Notes: generated by a model not told the origin, from the sequence alone. Counted from the first letter of the stretch, positions 9,153 through 17,733 are shown. The stretch: DNA of 45,993 bases from Streptomyces sp. SolWspMP-5a-2 (GCF_900091845.1 NZ_FMCI01000167.1:1-45993), one strand, 5' to 3'. Numbers and translations: made by a program.

Positions 9153-9176
9153 GGCCCCGCCGGGGACGGCGGGGCC
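9153..9176 (-). terminator. Hairpin terminator after malic enzyme
   Basis: A 9-bp perfect GC stem with a 6-nt loop lies 18 nt beyond the malic enzyme stop codon. Confidence 0.6.
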
Positions 9177-9194
9177 CGTGGTGCGGGAGGGGCG

Positions 9195-10418
9195 TCAGCG
9201 GCGGGCGACGCCCTCCGCGCGGGCCGCCGCGGCGACGGCCGCCGTCACCGCGGGGGCGACGCGCTCGTCGAACGGCGACGGGATGACGTAGTCGGCGGCG
9301 AGGTCGTCGCCGACCACCCCGGCGAGCGCCTCGGCCGCCGCGATCTTCATGCCCTCGGTGATCCGGGACGCCCGGACCTGGAGCGCGCCCGCGAAGATGC
9401 CGGGGAACGCGAGGACGTTGTTGATCTGGTTCGGGAAGTCCGAACGCCCGGTGGCGACGACCGCCGCGTACTTGTGGGCGACCTCGGGGTGCACCTCGGG
9501 GTTCGGGTTGGCCATGGCGAAGACGAACGCGCCCTCGGCCATGGAGGCGACCGCGGACTCCGCCACCGTCCCGCCGGAGACGCCGATGAAGACGTCGGCG
9601 CCCGCGAGGGCGTCCTCCAGCGTGCCGGTGAGCCCGGCCTTGTTGGTGAACCCGGCGACCTCGCGCTTGACCGGCGTCAGATCGGCGCGGTCGGCCGAGA
9701 CGACACCCTTGCGGTCGGCGACCGCCACGTCCCCGATACCGGCCTCGACCAGCATCCTGGCGATGGCGACACCGGCCGCGCCCGCCCCGGAGATGACCGC
9801 GCGCAGATCGGCGAGGCCCTTGCCGGTCAGCCGCGCCGCGTTGCGCAGGGCGGCCAGCGTCACGACCGCGGTGCCGTGCTGGTCGTCGTGGAAGACCGGG
9901 ATGTCGAGCCGCTCCTGGAGCCTGCGCTCGATCTCGAAGCACCGGGGCGCCGAGATGTCCTCCAGGTTGACGCCCCCGAAGGAGGGCGCGAGCCGCACCA
10001 CGGTCTCGACGATCTCGTCGACGTCCGTGCAGGCGAGCGCGATCGGCACCGCGTCGACGCCGCCGAACTGCTTGAACAGGATCGCCTTGCCCTCCATCAC
10101 CGGGAGGGACGCCTCGGGACCGATGTCCCCGAGGCCGAGCACGGCCGTGCCGTCCGTGACGACGGCGACGACCGATGACTTCCACGTGTAGTCGTGGACG
10201 AGTTCCGGCTGCTCGGCGATCGCGGTGCACACGCGCGCGACGCCAGGTGTGTACGCCAGGGACAGGTCGTCCTTGTCGCGGATCGGCACGGTGGCCTGCA
10301 CAGCCATCTTGCCGCCGCGGTGCAGCGCGAACGCCGGATCGAAGGAGTCGAGGGGCTCGCCCCCGCCGTCCTGGTCCGCCGTGCTGTCGCTGCGAGGATT
10401 GACGATCTCCGCTGCCAC
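9195..10418 (-). CDS. Malic enzyme (malate oxidoreductase, decarboxylating)
   Basis: This 407-residue protein converts malate to pyruvate and CO2 with reduction of NAD(P). It shows the short bacterial malic enzyme pattern: the malate-site block [23 protein letters not shown], the metal-binding block [11 protein letters not shown], the nucleotide fold G-A-G-A-A-G-V-A, and the late block [13 protein letters not shown]. There is no phosphotransacetylase fusion domain. GTG 10418 has an AAGGGG site. I recall the S. coelicolor counterpart (SCO5261) being reported as NADP-preferring. Cofactor choice cannot be read safely here. It supplies NADPH and pyruvate from the TCA cycle. Confidence 0.94.
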   Translation of the reverse strand: MAAEIVNPRSDSTADQDGGGEPLDSFDPAFALHRGGKMAVQATVPIRDKDDLSLAYTPGVARVCTAIAEQPELVHDYTWKSSVVAVVTDGTAVLGLGDIGPEASLPVMEGKAILFKQFGGVDAVPIALACTDVDEIVETVVRLAPSFGGVNLEDISAPRCFEIERRLQERLDIPVFHDDQHGTAVVTLAALRNAARLTGKGLADLRAVISGAGAAGVAIARMLVEAGIGDVAVADRKGVVSADRADLTPVKREVAGFTNKAGLTGTLEDALAGADVFIGVSGGTVAESAVASMAEGAFVFAMANPNPEVHPEVAHKYAAVVATGRSDFPNQINNVLAFPGIFAGALQVRASRITEGMKIAAAEALAGVVGDDLAADYVIPSPFDERVAPAVTAAVAAAARAEGVARR

Positions 10419-10440
10419 TTGTCTGACCCCTTAGATGTTC

Positions 10441-10992
10441 ATTCGATGGAGGGTTGCCACTCCTGGTGAGGGGTGGGCGGGACCGCGTGTGCCCGATTTT
10501 GTGAGGTACGCAAAGGACATACGCGACGGGCGCGCCGCACACGCGCCCGGAGCCCCGGATGAGGGGTGTAAAGAACCTTCTTACCGGACGGAGCGCTTCG
10601 CGGACGAGCCCATTCGGGGCAAGCTCCCATCGGGGGTCGGGGAGGTCACGTCTTGGTGACGAGAATGGTCACGAAATATGGCGACACCTGACCGGCCCCC
10701 GTGCTGACCTGGGGCCGAAACAGTGAGCAACGCCTCTGGTCCGGCGTCCGCATCCCGAGACGCGCGGGAGATCCTGCGGTCCGCGGCGGTGAATCCCGCA
10801 GATGGTCCGGCGGGGGTGCGCCGGTCCGGCGCGGTTCGGCCGAGACCCGTTATCCGATTTTGACATCGGAGGTCCCCTGAACGGCGTAGCCCGAATGGCA
10901 AGATGCCGTCATCGTTCAAGGTCGCGACACTCAACGGTGCGTGTACCCGTCGACCCGTCGGCAACTCCACCCATCCGCCGGAGGACCAGAAA
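10441..10992. other. Non-coding divergent promoter region, malic enzyme / amino acid ABC transporter
   Basis: About 550 bases without a convincing gene. It has short inverted repeats (AAGAA-CC-TTCTT at 10570-10581; alternating GTCAC/GTGAC at 10645-10673) and a TTGACA at 10860-10865 that could be the -35 of the transporter operon, although no good -10 follows at the right distance. A 46-codon open frame from 10723 has weak third-position GC bias and was not accepted. Confidence 0.5.
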
Positions 10993-11952
10993 ATGACCGC
11001 ATTCACCACCCGCCGTACGACCGCCCGCGCCAGGACCGCCGCGGTCGCGGCGATCGCGGTCGCCGGCGCCCTGATCCTCACCGGCTGCGGTGACCAGACC
11101 AAGGACGACGGCGCCAAGAGCTCGGACGGAGCGAGCGACAGCTCCGCCCCGCTGGCCGACAAGCTGCCCGCGGAGATCCGCAGCGCCGGGGTCGTCAAGG
11201 TCGGCTCGGACATCGCGTACGCGCCGGTCGAGTTCAAGGACGACTCCGGGAAGGTCGTCGGGCTCGACCCGGACCTGGCCGCCGCCATGGGCAAGCAGCT
11301 CGGCGTGAAGTTCGAGTTCGAGAACGGCACGTTCGACGCGCTGCTCACCGGTATACGTTCCAAGCGGTACGACATCGCGATGTCGGCGATGACGGACAAC
11401 AAGAACCGCCAGGACGGCGTCGACCCGGACACCGGCAAGAAGGTCGGCGAGGGCGTCGACTTCGTCGACTACCTGACCGCGGGCGTCTCCATCTACACGC
11501 GCAAGGGCGACACCGAGTCGATCACGACCTGGTCCGACCTGTGCGGCAAGAAGCTCGGCGTGGAGCGCGGCACGGTCTCCGAGGACCTCGCCAAGGCCGA
11601 GGCGAAGAAGTGTCCGAGCGGCAAGAAGCTCACCATCGAGGCGTTCGACGACGACCAGCAGTCCCAGACCCGGCTGCGGGCGGGCGGCGTCGACGCGGCC
11701 TCCTCGGACTTCCCGGTCGCCGCGTACGCGGTGAAGACCTCCGGCGGCGGCAAGGACTTCGAGCTGGTCGGCGAGCAGGTCGAGGCCGCGCCGTACGGCA
11801 TCGCCGTCAGCAAGGAGAACACCCAGCTGCGGGACGCGGTCCAGGCCGCGATGGACGCCCTGATCAAGAACGGCGAGTACAAGAAGATCCTCACGAAGTG
11901 GGGCGCCGAGGAAGGCGCCGTCACCAAGTCCGTCGTCAACGGCGGCAAGTGA
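10993..11952 (+). CDS. Amino acid ABC transporter substrate-binding lipoprotein
   Basis: This 319-residue protein has a lipoprotein signal: twin Arg at residues 7-8, a hydrophobic stretch, then the lipobox L-T-G-C with Cys32. The mature part is a family 3 periplasmic-type binding fold (SBP_bac_3): V-K-V-G-S-D-I-A-Y-A-P-V-E-F, G-L-D-P-D-L-A-A-A-M-G, G-T-F-D-A-L-L-T-G-I, then the second lobe with D-L-C-G-K-K-L-G-V-E-R-G-T. It presents polar amino acids (glutamine/glutamate type) to the permease encoded downstream. ATG 10993 has GGAGG ten bases upstream. An earlier in-frame ATG at 10903 was rejected because it would bury the signal peptide. Confidence 0.93.
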   Translation: MTAFTTRRTTARARTAAVAAIAVAGALILTGCGDQTKDDGAKSSDGASDSSAPLADKLPAEIRSAGVVKVGSDIAYAPVEFKDDSGKVVGLDPDLAAAMGKQLGVKFEFENGTFDALLTGIRSKRYDIAMSAMTDNKNRQDGVDPDTGKKVGEGVDFVDYLTAGVSIYTRKGDTESITTWSDLCGKKLGVERGTVSEDLAKAEAKKCPSGKKLTIEAFDDDQQSQTRLRAGGVDAASSDFPVAAYAVKTSGGGKDFELVGEQVEAAPYGIAVSKENTQLRDAVQAAMDALIKNGEYKKILTKWGAEEGAVTKSVVNGGK

Positions 11953-11983
11953 CCGCGCGCGCGGCCACCGAGAGGCATGACCC

Positions 11984-12916
11984 GTGACTGCTGACACCGA
12001 GAAGGCGGCGGCCCCCGAGACGCCCGCCGCAGGACCGCAGGCCATCAAGGCCGTGCCGGTCCGGCACTACGGGCGGTACCTCACCGCCGTCATCGCGATC
12101 GGCCTGCTGGCCTCGATCGTCTACGCGTTCGGCCAGGGCAAGATCAACTGGCACGCCGTACCCGACTACTTCTTCGACGACCGCATCCTGACCGGCGTCG
12201 GCAAGACCCTGCTGCTGACGGTCCTGTCGATGGTGATCGGCATCGTGGGCGGCATCGTCCTCGCCGTGATGCGGCTGTCGAAGAACCCGGTGACGTCGTC
12301 CATCGCCTGGTTCTACATCTGGTTCTTCCGCGGCACCCCGGTGCTGGTCCAGCTGTTCGTCTGGTTCAACCTGGGCCTGGTCTTCCAGTACATCAACCTC
12401 GGTCCGATCTACAAGGACTACTGGTCGAGCTTCATGACGCCGCTGCTGACGGCGCTGCTCGGCCTGGGTCTGAACGAGGCCGCCTACATGGCGGAGATCT
12501 GCCGGGCCGGTCTGCTCGCCGTGGACGAGGGCCAGACCGAGGCGTCGCACGCCCTGGGCATGAGCCACGCCAAGACGCTGCGCCGGATCGTCATCCCGCA
12601 GGCGATGCGCGTGATCGTGCCGCCGACGGGCAACGAGGTCATCAACATGCTGAAGACGACCTCCCTGGTGGCGGCCGTCCAGTTCCAGGAACTCTTCCGC
12701 TACGCGCAGGACATCGGCCAGAACTCCGGTGCCCCGGTGGAGATGTACTTCCTCGCCGCGGCCTGGTACCTGATCATGACGTCGATCCTGAGCGTGGGCC
12801 AGTACTACGTCGAGCGGTACTACGCGCGCGGCTCCAGCCGCCAGTTGCCGGCGACACCGTGGCAGAAGGTCCGAGCCCATCTGGGGTCCTTCTCCAGCAG
12901 GAAGGTCGCGGTATGA
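11984..12916 (+). CDS. Polar amino acid ABC transporter permease
   Basis: This is a 310-residue membrane protein of the HisMQ family. A charged N-terminal tail is followed by about five to six membrane helices. The EAA loop that docks the ATPase reads [20 protein letters not shown] 11984 follows a GAGAGG site. It is the only permease in the operon, so it probably works as a homodimer. Its stop overlaps the ATG of the ATPase gene (ATGA). It imports an amino acid delivered by the lipoprotein encoded upstream. Confidence 0.94.
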   Translation: MTADTEKAAAPETPAAGPQAIKAVPVRHYGRYLTAVIAIGLLASIVYAFGQGKINWHAVPDYFFDDRILTGVGKTLLLTVLSMVIGIVGGIVLAVMRLSKNPVTSSIAWFYIWFFRGTPVLVQLFVWFNLGLVFQYINLGPIYKDYWSSFMTPLLTALLGLGLNEAAYMAEICRAGLLAVDEGQTEASHALGMSHAKTLRRIVIPQAMRVIVPPTGNEVINMLKTTSLVAAVQFQELFRYAQDIGQNSGAPVEMYFLAAAWYLIMTSILSVGQYYVERYYARGSSRQLPATPWQKVRAHLGSFSSRKVAV

Positions 12917-13722
12917 CCGAGAAGCTCAGCGGCGCGCGGGCCGTCGCCCCGCGCGACCCGTCGGTGCCGATGGTGAAGTCGGAGGGCGTCCACAAGTCCT
13001 TCGGGCCCGTCGAGGTGCTCCAGGGCATCGACCTGGAGGTGAAGGCCGGTGAGGTGTTCTGCCTGATCGGCCCCTCCGGCTCCGGGAAGTCGACGTTCCT
13101 GCGCTGCATCAACCACCTGGAGAAGATCAACGCCGGACGGCTGTACGTCGACGGCGAGCTGGTCGGCTACCGCCAGAAGGGCGACAGGCTGTACGAGCTG
13201 AAGGACAGCGAGGTCGCGCTCAAGCGGCGCGACATCGGCATGGTCTTCCAGCGCTTCAACCTCTTCCCGCACCTGACCGCCGCCGAGAACGTCATGGAGG
13301 CGCCGGTCCAGGTCAAGGGCGTCAGCAAGGCGCAGGCGCGGGAGCGGGCGACGCAGCTCCTGGAGCGGGTGGGCCTCGCCGACAAGGCCGGGAACTACCC
13401 CTCGCAGCTCTCCGGCGGCCAGCAGCAGCGGGTGGCCATCGCGCGGGCGCTGGCGATGGACCCGAAGCTGATGCTGTTCGACGAGCCGACCTCGGCGCTC
13501 GACCCGGAGCTGGTCGGTGACGTCCTCGACGTCATGCGCGACCTCGCCGAGTCCGGCATGACCATGGTCGTCGTCACCCACGAGATGGGCTTCGCCCGCG
13601 AGGTGGGCGACAGCCTGGTCTTCATGGACGGCGGTGTGGTCGTCGAGTCGGGCCACCCGCGCGAGGTGCTGACCGACCCGCAGCACGAGCGGACGAAGGC
13701 GTTCCTGTCGAAGGTCCTCTGA
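12913..13722 (+). CDS. Polar amino acid ABC transporter ATP-binding protein
   Basis: This 269-residue ATPase has Walker [10 protein letters not shown] at residues 53-61, Q-loop V-F-Q-R-F-N-L-F-P, signature L-S-G-G-Q-Q-Q-R-V, Walker [15 protein letters not shown] and switch His in V-T-H-E-M-G-F-A. This is the GlnQ/HisP group. A short insertion ([11 protein letters not shown]) lies between Walker A and the Q-loop, as in the His/Glu importer ATPases. It starts inside the permease stop codon and ends 14 bases before a very strong terminator. Confidence 0.95.
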   Translation: MTEKLSGARAVAPRDPSVPMVKSEGVHKSFGPVEVLQGIDLEVKAGEVFCLIGPSGSGKSTFLRCINHLEKINAGRLYVDGELVGYRQKGDRLYELKDSEVALKRRDIGMVFQRFNLFPHLTAAENVMEAPVQVKGVSKAQARERATQLLERVGLADKAGNYPSQLSGGQQQRVAIARALAMDPKLMLFDEPTSALDPELVGDVLDVMRDLAESGMTMVVVTHEMGFAREVGDSLVFMDGGVVVESGHPREVLTDPQHERTKAFLSKVL

Positions 13723-13735
13723 CCGGACCGCACGA

Positions 13736-13778
13736 CGCGAGAGGGGTGGCACGGCGAGTCCGTGCCACCCCTCTCGCG
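13736..13778. terminator. Strong bidirectional terminator
   Basis: A 19-bp perfect stem with a 5-nt loop (CGAGT, 13755-13759) lies between two convergent genes and can serve both strands. Confidence 0.85.
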
Positions 13779-13804
13779 CGCCGCGCCGGACGCCGCCGCG
13801 GGCG

Positions 13805-14584
13805 CTACTTGAGGGCCAGCAGCAGGGTGTCCGTCGGCGAGCACCAGACCGGACGGGCCTCGGCGAAGCCGTGCTCGCGCAGTACCCGCGCGTGCCAGCC
13901 GACCGAGGGGGTGTCGCCCTCGGCGTGCTCGCCGTAGATCTCGAAGCGGCGGGCGGTCGGCCCGGCGAGGACCGGGTCCTGGGCGGCGAGCGCCCACCAC
14001 TGCGCCCAGTCGACGGCGCCCGCGGCCTTGGCCTGTTCCATGCGGACGTGGCGCTGGGCCCGCTCGGCGGCGTTGATCCGGGGCGTGGAGTCGTCGATCA
14101 TGTGGTCCGCGTTCATGAAGACACCGCCGTCGCGGACGAGTCCCGCGATCTGACCGTAGAGGGCCGCGAGGGGTTCGCTGTGCAGCCAGTGCAGGGCCGT
14201 CGCGGTCAGGACGGCGTCGTAGGAGCCGTGCGGCAGCCGCGCCGTCCACTCCGGGTCCTTGAGGTCGGCGGCGACGAGGGTGACCCGGTCGTCGCCCGCG
14301 AAGGTGCCCCCGGCGATGGCGAGCAGCGCGGGATCGAGGTCGACGCCGGTGCTGGTGGCGCCGGGCAGCCGGTCCAGGAGCCGGGCGGTGATGGTCCCGG
14401 TGCCGCAGGCGAGGTCCAGGACGCGCGGGGTGGGTCCGGCGAGCGCCTCGACCATGTCGAGCATGATCCGGAAGCGCTCCTCGCGGTCCGGCATGTACCA
14501 CTCCTGCTGGCGGTCCCAGCTCCGCTGCCAGGCGGCCCAGTCGGTGCCGTCGCTCGCCGTCGTCTCGGTGTTCGTGTCCGTCAT
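13805..14584 (-). CDS. Class I SAM-dependent methyltransferase
   Basis: This 259-residue protein has the classical Rossmann methyltransferase core: motif I V-L-D-L-A-C-G-T-G-T (about residues 54-63), acidic end of strand 2 in T-G-V-D-L-D-P, motif II V-A-A-D-L-K-D, and motif IV Y-D-A-V-L-T-A-T-A-L-H-W. H-W after motif IV recalls the trans-aconitate/ubiquinone-type small-molecule methyltransferases. ATG 14584 has GGAGGAG upstream. The substrate cannot be told. It is divergent from the CGNR regulator and could be its target (inference). Confidence 0.88.
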   Translation of the reverse strand: MTDTNTETTASDGTDWAAWQRSWDRQQEWYMPDREERFRIMLDMVEALAGPTPRVLDLACGTGTITARLLDRLPGATSTGVDLDPALLAIAGGTFAGDDRVTLVAADLKDPEWTARLPHGSYDAVLTATALHWLHSEPLAALYGQIAGLVRDGGVFMNADHMIDDSTPRINAAERAQRHVRMEQAKAAGAVDWAQWWALAAQDPVLAGPTARRFEIYGEHAEGDTPSVGWHARVLREHGFAEARPVWCSPTDTLLLALK

Positions 14585-14693
14585 CGGGCTCCTCCGTCAG
14601 GTGACGACGCGCGTTGCCGTAATACCCTGTAAGGACGATCAGCCATTACCTGACCGTCGGCACGACCCTAGAACACTGCCGTAAGGACTACAA

Positions 14694-15323
14694 GTGGAAC
14701 TGGCCTATTACTCGGACTACGCGGTCCGGCTCGTCAACAGCGAGGAACCGGCCCGGGGCAAGGACTCCCTGACCTCGGTCGAGGCCGTACGGGACCTCTT
14801 CGGCGCGAACGGTTCGGCGGCCCGCCGCGCCACAGACGCCGACGTCACCCGGTTCCGTTCGGTGCGGGGCCGGCTGCGCGCGGTCTTCGAGGCGGCCGAC
14901 GGCGGCGACGAGACCCTCGCGGTGGACCTGCTGAACTCCCTGCTCCTGGAGTTCCCGGTGAGCCCGCAGATCTCCGGGCACGACCACCGCGACGACGACG
15001 GCAGCCCGCTGTGGCACATGCACCTCGCCGACCACCCCTCGAACGCGACGGCGGGCTACGCCGCGATCGCCGCGATGGGCCTGGCCTTCCACCTGACCGA
15101 GTACGGCGTGGACCGGCTCGGCGTGTGCGAGGCGCCGCCGTGCCGCAACGCCTACCTGGACACCTCGACCAACCGCTCCCGGCGCTACTGCTCCGACCGG
15201 TGCGCGACCCGGGCCAACGTGGCCGCCTACCGGGCCCGCAAACGCCTGGAGGCCGACCGGTCGGAGAACACCGGCCTGGCCGCCGAGAAGGCCCAGCGGG
15301 CCACCGCGAGCGGCGAACGCTGA
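14694..15323 (+). CDS. CGNR zinc-finger transcriptional regulator
   Basis: This is a 209-residue protein. The N-terminal 135 residues form the ligand-binding-like ABATE domain. The C-terminal zinc finger has C-E-A-P-P-C and Y-C-S-D-R-C-A-T-R-A-N-V, the usual C-G-N-R signature appearing here as C-A-T-R. GTG 14694 follows AAGGA. The upstream 109 bp shared with the methyltransferase gene repeat T-G-C-C-G-T-A-A at about 14614 and 14677, which may be part of an operator. The last 97 bases are overlapped on the opposite strand by sodX. These proteins are usually regulators of detoxification or antibiotic genes; the ligand is unknown. Confidence 0.87.
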   Translation: MELAYYSDYAVRLVNSEEPARGKDSLTSVEAVRDLFGANGSAARRATDADVTRFRSVRGRLRAVFEAADGGDETLAVDLLNSLLLEFPVSPQISGHDHRDDDGSPLWHMHLADHPSNATAGYAAIAAMGLAFHLTEYGVDRLGVCEAPPCRNAYLDTSTNRSRRYCSDRCATRANVAAYRARKRLEADRSENTGLAAEKAQRATASGER

Positions 15324-15661
15324 CCGTCGGCGCGCGGCCGGTACCGCAGCCGCACCCGGCCCAGCACCAACTCCTCGGGGACGGTGCCGTAGTCGGTGCT
15401 GTCGCCCCCCGCGTACGGGTTGTCGCCCAGCACCCACCAGCCGCCCGCACGGCGCTCGGCCGCCCGCTTGACCACCAGCAGGTCCTGCTGGAAGGGGTGG
15501 CGCAGGACCACCACGTCACCGGCCCGGACGCGGGCGCCGTAGCGCACCACCAGCAGGTCCCCGTGGCGCAGCGTGGGCGTCATGGACGGCCCGTGCACCC
15601 GGGCGGCCCCGTAGGGCAGCAGGTGCCGCCCGCGCTCGCTCTCCTGCGACAGCCCCGTCAT
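15227..15661 (-). CDS. sodX: Nickel-SOD maturation protease (S26 signal peptidase-like)
   Basis: This 144-residue protein starts at ATG 15661, chosen because GGGGAGG stands nine bases upstream and the product begins M-T-G-L-S-Q-E like its relatives. It has the S26 serine/lysine dyad: nucleophile Ser26 in H-G-P-S-M-T-P-T-L and general base Lys65 in L-L-V-V-K-R-A, with L-G-D-N-P-Y-A-G-G-D-S-T-D-Y-G as box E. No clear membrane helix is present. It is divergent from sodN and is expected to remove the SodN propeptide so that the new N-terminus can bind nickel. The 3' end runs 97 bases into the convergent CGNR gene. Confidence 0.92.
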   Translation of the reverse strand: MTGLSQESERGRHLLPYGAARVHGPSMTPTLRHGDLLVVRYGARVRAGDVVVLRHPFQQDLLVVKRAAERRAGGWWVLGDNPYAGGDSTDYGTVPEELVLGRVRLRYRPRADGQRSPLAVARWAFSAARPVFSDRSASRRLRAR

Positions 15662-15763
15662 CAGCGGCACCTCCCCGGTCCGATCCTCCACCAGTCTCAG
15701 TCTGACCCCGGACTTTTGTCCTAAGCGCATGGGGGCACTCGCGAAATCGGCCGTCCCAGGGAG

Positions 15764-15806
15764 TAATGTCGCACCTGAGAAGACGATCACGAGGAAGGAA
15801 TGCTCC
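15764..15806 (+). promoter_or_regulatory. sodN -10 and short 5' leader (possible sRNA target)
   Basis: TAATGT at 15764-15769 is a good -10, placing the start near 15776 and giving a leader of about 30 nt that ends with AGGAAGG. In S. coelicolor the sodN leader from its 5' end to the ribosome site is the target of s-SodF, an RNA processed from the sodF 3' UTR. sodF is not in this window, so the pairing cannot be tested here. Confidence 0.45.
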
Positions 15807-16202
15807 ATGCTTTCCCGCCTGTTTGCCCCCACGGTCAAGGTCAGCGCGCACTGCGACCTGCCCTGCGGTGTGTACGACCCGGCCCAGGCCCGCATCGAGG
15901 CGGAGTCGGTGAAGGCCGTGCAGGAGAAGATGGCCGCCAACGACGACCCGCACTTCCAGGCGCGGGCCACCGTCATCAAGGAGCAGCGCGCCGAGCTGGC
16001 GAAGCACCACGTCTCCGTGCTGTGGAGCGACTACTTCAAGCCGCCGCACTTCGAGAAGTACCCGGAGCTGCACCAGCTGGTCAACGAGACCCTGAAGGCC
16101 CTGTCGGCCGCCAAGGGCTCCACCGACCCGGCGACCGGCCAGAAGGCCCTGGACTACATCGCCCAGATCGACAAGATCTTCTGGGAGACGAAGAAGGCTT
16201 GA
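15807..16202 (+). CDS. sodN: Nickel-containing superoxide dismutase
   Basis: This 131-residue precursor of NiSOD disproportionates superoxide in the cytoplasm. Residues 1-14 are the propeptide. Mature enzyme begins at His15 with the nickel hook H-C-D-L-P-C-G-V-Y, giving ligands His1, Cys2 and Cys6 of the mature chain. The rest is the four-helix bundle ending F-W-E-T-K-K-A. The 131 residues equal the family length, so the gene is intact although an element is inserted at its last codons. ATG 15807 has AGGAAGG upstream. An ATG at 15800 is out of frame. The divergent sodX encodes its maturation protease. Confidence 0.98.
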   Translation: MLSRLFAPTVKVSAHCDLPCGVYDPAQARIEAESVKAVQEKMAANDDPHFQARATVIKEQRAELAKHHVSVLWSDYFKPPHFEKYPELHQLVNETLKALSAAKGSTDPATGQKALDYIAQIDKIFWETKKA

Positions 16203-16204
16203 TC
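16184..16204 (+). repeat. attL: end of sodN coding sequence
   Basis: GGAGACGAAGAAGGCTTGAT + C. This copy supplies the last five codons and stop of the functional sodN (E-T-K-K-A-stop). Confidence 0.8.
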
Positions 16205-16753
16205 TCTGGCGAGGCTGCCTGACCTGCGGTTTCGCGGGTCGCATCGCCTACCTGTCCGCACCCGGTCCGCAGGCCGCCGAGAACGGCGTCCATGACGGTC
16301 CGGGTGCGGTCTTCTTCGCCCGGCCACAGGTGGGCGTAGATCCGCAGTGTGACGACGGCGGACGCGTGGCCGAGGACCAGCTGGACCTGCTTGACGCTCG
16401 CTCCGCCGGCGATGAGCGCGGAGGCGTGGAAGTGCCGCGGGTCGTGGGTGACCATGTGCGGCGGCTCGACAGGCTTGCGGCCCTCGCGCCCGGCCGCCTT
16501 GTTCTCCTCCGCCTGGAGCGTCCTGCGGGCGCAGTTCCACTCCGTCTTCCAGCGGCGGTAGTTGAGGGGCTCGCCCTCCTCCATCGTGAACAGCCGCTCC
16601 TTGGAGGGGCGTGCCGCGAGGTGGATAAGAAGGGTTTCCGTGACGACCTCGCCGACCGGTACCGTATGGCGAGATTTGGCGGTCTTCGGCGGGCCGATCT
16701 TCGCGGTAGCGGGCTCGCCATTTGCCGTTGGGGTGCTTCTGAATGTTGGCCAA
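16203..16753 (-). pseudogene. Tyrosine recombinase/integrase remnant with large internal deletion
   Basis: The N-terminal piece starts at TTG 16753 (A-N-I-Q-K-H-P-N-G-K-W-R-A-R-Y), the opening of Streptomyces/actinophage integrases. After R-Y-R the frame changes and the next recognisable block is G-P-P-K-T-A-K-S-R-H-T-V-P-V, followed in one frame by G-E-P-L-N-Y-R-R-W-K, T-H-D-P-R-H-F-H-A-S (H-x-x-R box, with Pro where Leu is usual), V-L-G-H-A-S and the nucleophile Tyr in L-R-I-Y-A-H-L-W. The middle of the protein, with the core-binding domain and first catalytic Arg, is missing, so it is dead. The C-terminal frame runs through the att core into sodN antisense. Confidence 0.85.
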
Positions 16754-16841
16754 GTGGCCTCTTCTTTGTATCGGTTGCCAGTAGTGGCCGCCGTCCTCGA
16801 TGTCGCCGCTGAGGGTGCGGGCGTCGCGGGTCTCGTCAGCA

Positions 16842-16940
16842 GCCCGAGGGGGACTGGGTAAGTTCCTCCGCAACAATCCGCCCGGACGGATGGACTACAT
16901 CCGCATAGTCGGCGACGGCTACGACATCACCTACCCCTGA
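16842..16940 (+). pseudogene. C-terminal tail of a truncated protein, possibly a polymorphic toxin
   Basis: This frame has no start of its own and ends F-L-R-N-N-P-P-G-R-M-D-Y-I-R-I-V-G-D-G-Y-stop after five more residues. It stops 12 bases before the 16953 gene. Its composition differs from the GC-rich neighbours. A toxin C-terminus followed closely by its immunity gene is a common arrangement, but I cannot name the family. Confidence 0.4.
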
Positions 16941-16952
16941 GGGATGTGAACC

Positions 16953-17345
16953 GTGTCCTCCCACCACAGCATCTTCATCCACCCCGGTCACCCTGTCGAC
17001 GCCCTCGTCGGGGACGTGGCGCTGGCCTGTGGTGGGAGACTGCGGCCCACCGTGAACGGGCCCGCGGACTACATCCTGGGCCTGAGCGACGCAACGCTTG
17101 AACTGGAAACGGAACATGGGTACGGGGAAGACAAAGGTGTTCCCTTCGAGCGCTACGAAGTCGTCCTGACTGTGCGCAACTCCGACGGCGACATGGAGCG
17201 GGAGGAAGTCATCGCCCGACAGATCTTCCACGAACTCGCGGTTCTGCGGCGATACTGGCTGGTCCTCGTCTTCGACCTTCAGGCAGTCATCGACACGGCT
17301 GCTCCGCCCGGGCAGAGAACGTTCCCGCCTGCCGGAGACCGATAG
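16953..17345 (+). CDS. Hypothetical protein inside the sodN element (immunity-like by position)
   Basis: This is a 130-residue protein from GTG 16953, with GAGGG about 12 bases upstream. It is acidic, mixed alpha/beta in appearance, without signal or membrane segments. Features are an E-L-E-T-E-H-G-Y-G segment, E-R-Y-E-V-V-L-T-V-R and F-H-E-L-A-V-L-R-R-Y-W-L-V-L-V-F-D. I do not recognise a family. Because a toxin-like tail precedes it by 12 bases, it may be the surviving immunity half of a pair (inference). It uses more AT-ending codons than the flanking chromosome, fitting acquired DNA. A strong terminator follows. Confidence 0.55.
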   Translation: MSSHHSIFIHPGHPVDALVGDVALACGGRLRPTVNGPADYILGLSDATLELETEHGYGEDKGVPFERYEVVLTVRNSDGDMEREEVIARQIFHELAVLRRYWLVLVFDLQAVIDTAAPPGQRTFPPAGDR

Positions 17346-17354
17346 GCGAATTCG

Positions 17355-17384
17355 GGGTGGGTGACAGTGCGCTGTCACCCACCC
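17355..17384 (+). terminator. Terminator hairpin inside the element
   Basis: A 13-bp perfect stem with a TGCG loop lies 9 bases after the 16953-17345 gene. Confidence 0.75.
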
Positions 17385-17406
17385 AGGGCCTCGGCAAAGT
17401 TGTTGA

Positions 17407-17722
17407 TCAGGCTGTCAGGAGTGCCGGTGGTGCGGTGCGGGCGTTCGCGCTGGTGATCAGGTGGACGATCTCGACGGTCCGTCGGCCCTTCCTGGTGACG
17501 GTGCGTCGCAGTAGAGCGACCTGCACGGCTCCGCTGCGCGAGGGCGGCGACCAGGTGCGGAGCCGCGGAGCCGCGGCAGCTTGCGCCCCGGGCCGTCTTG
17601 CTGTCGACGGCGATCACCCTGCGGCCTGCGAGACGTACGGTCCAGGTCACCGCCCAAGCACCCAGCACCGCATCGAGACGGTCCGCGTCGAGGCGGGCGA
17701 ACAGGCGCCGCAGCGTCGATTC
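17407..17722 (-). pseudogene. ISAs1-type transposase remnant
   Basis: The upstream block reads S-T-L-R-R-L-F-A-R-L-D-A-D-R-L-D and then V-I-A-V-D-S-K-T-A-R-G, the region of the first catalytic Asp in ISAs1/H-repeat transposases (usual V-D-G-K-T). After A-P-H-L-V-A-A-L-A the frame shifts and a second block appears (R-R-T-V-T-R-K-G-R-R-T-V-E-I-V-H-L-I-T-S), which lies much later in intact members. A large internal deletion plus missing ends make it inactive. It ends beside the hairpin that abuts attR. Confidence 0.7.
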
Positions 17723-17733
17723 AACGGCAGAAG

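Noticed and set aside
10723..10863. 46-codon open frame upstream of the amino acid transporter
   Set aside because: Third-position GC is only about 70 percent, there is no ribosome site, and the sequence has no family pattern.
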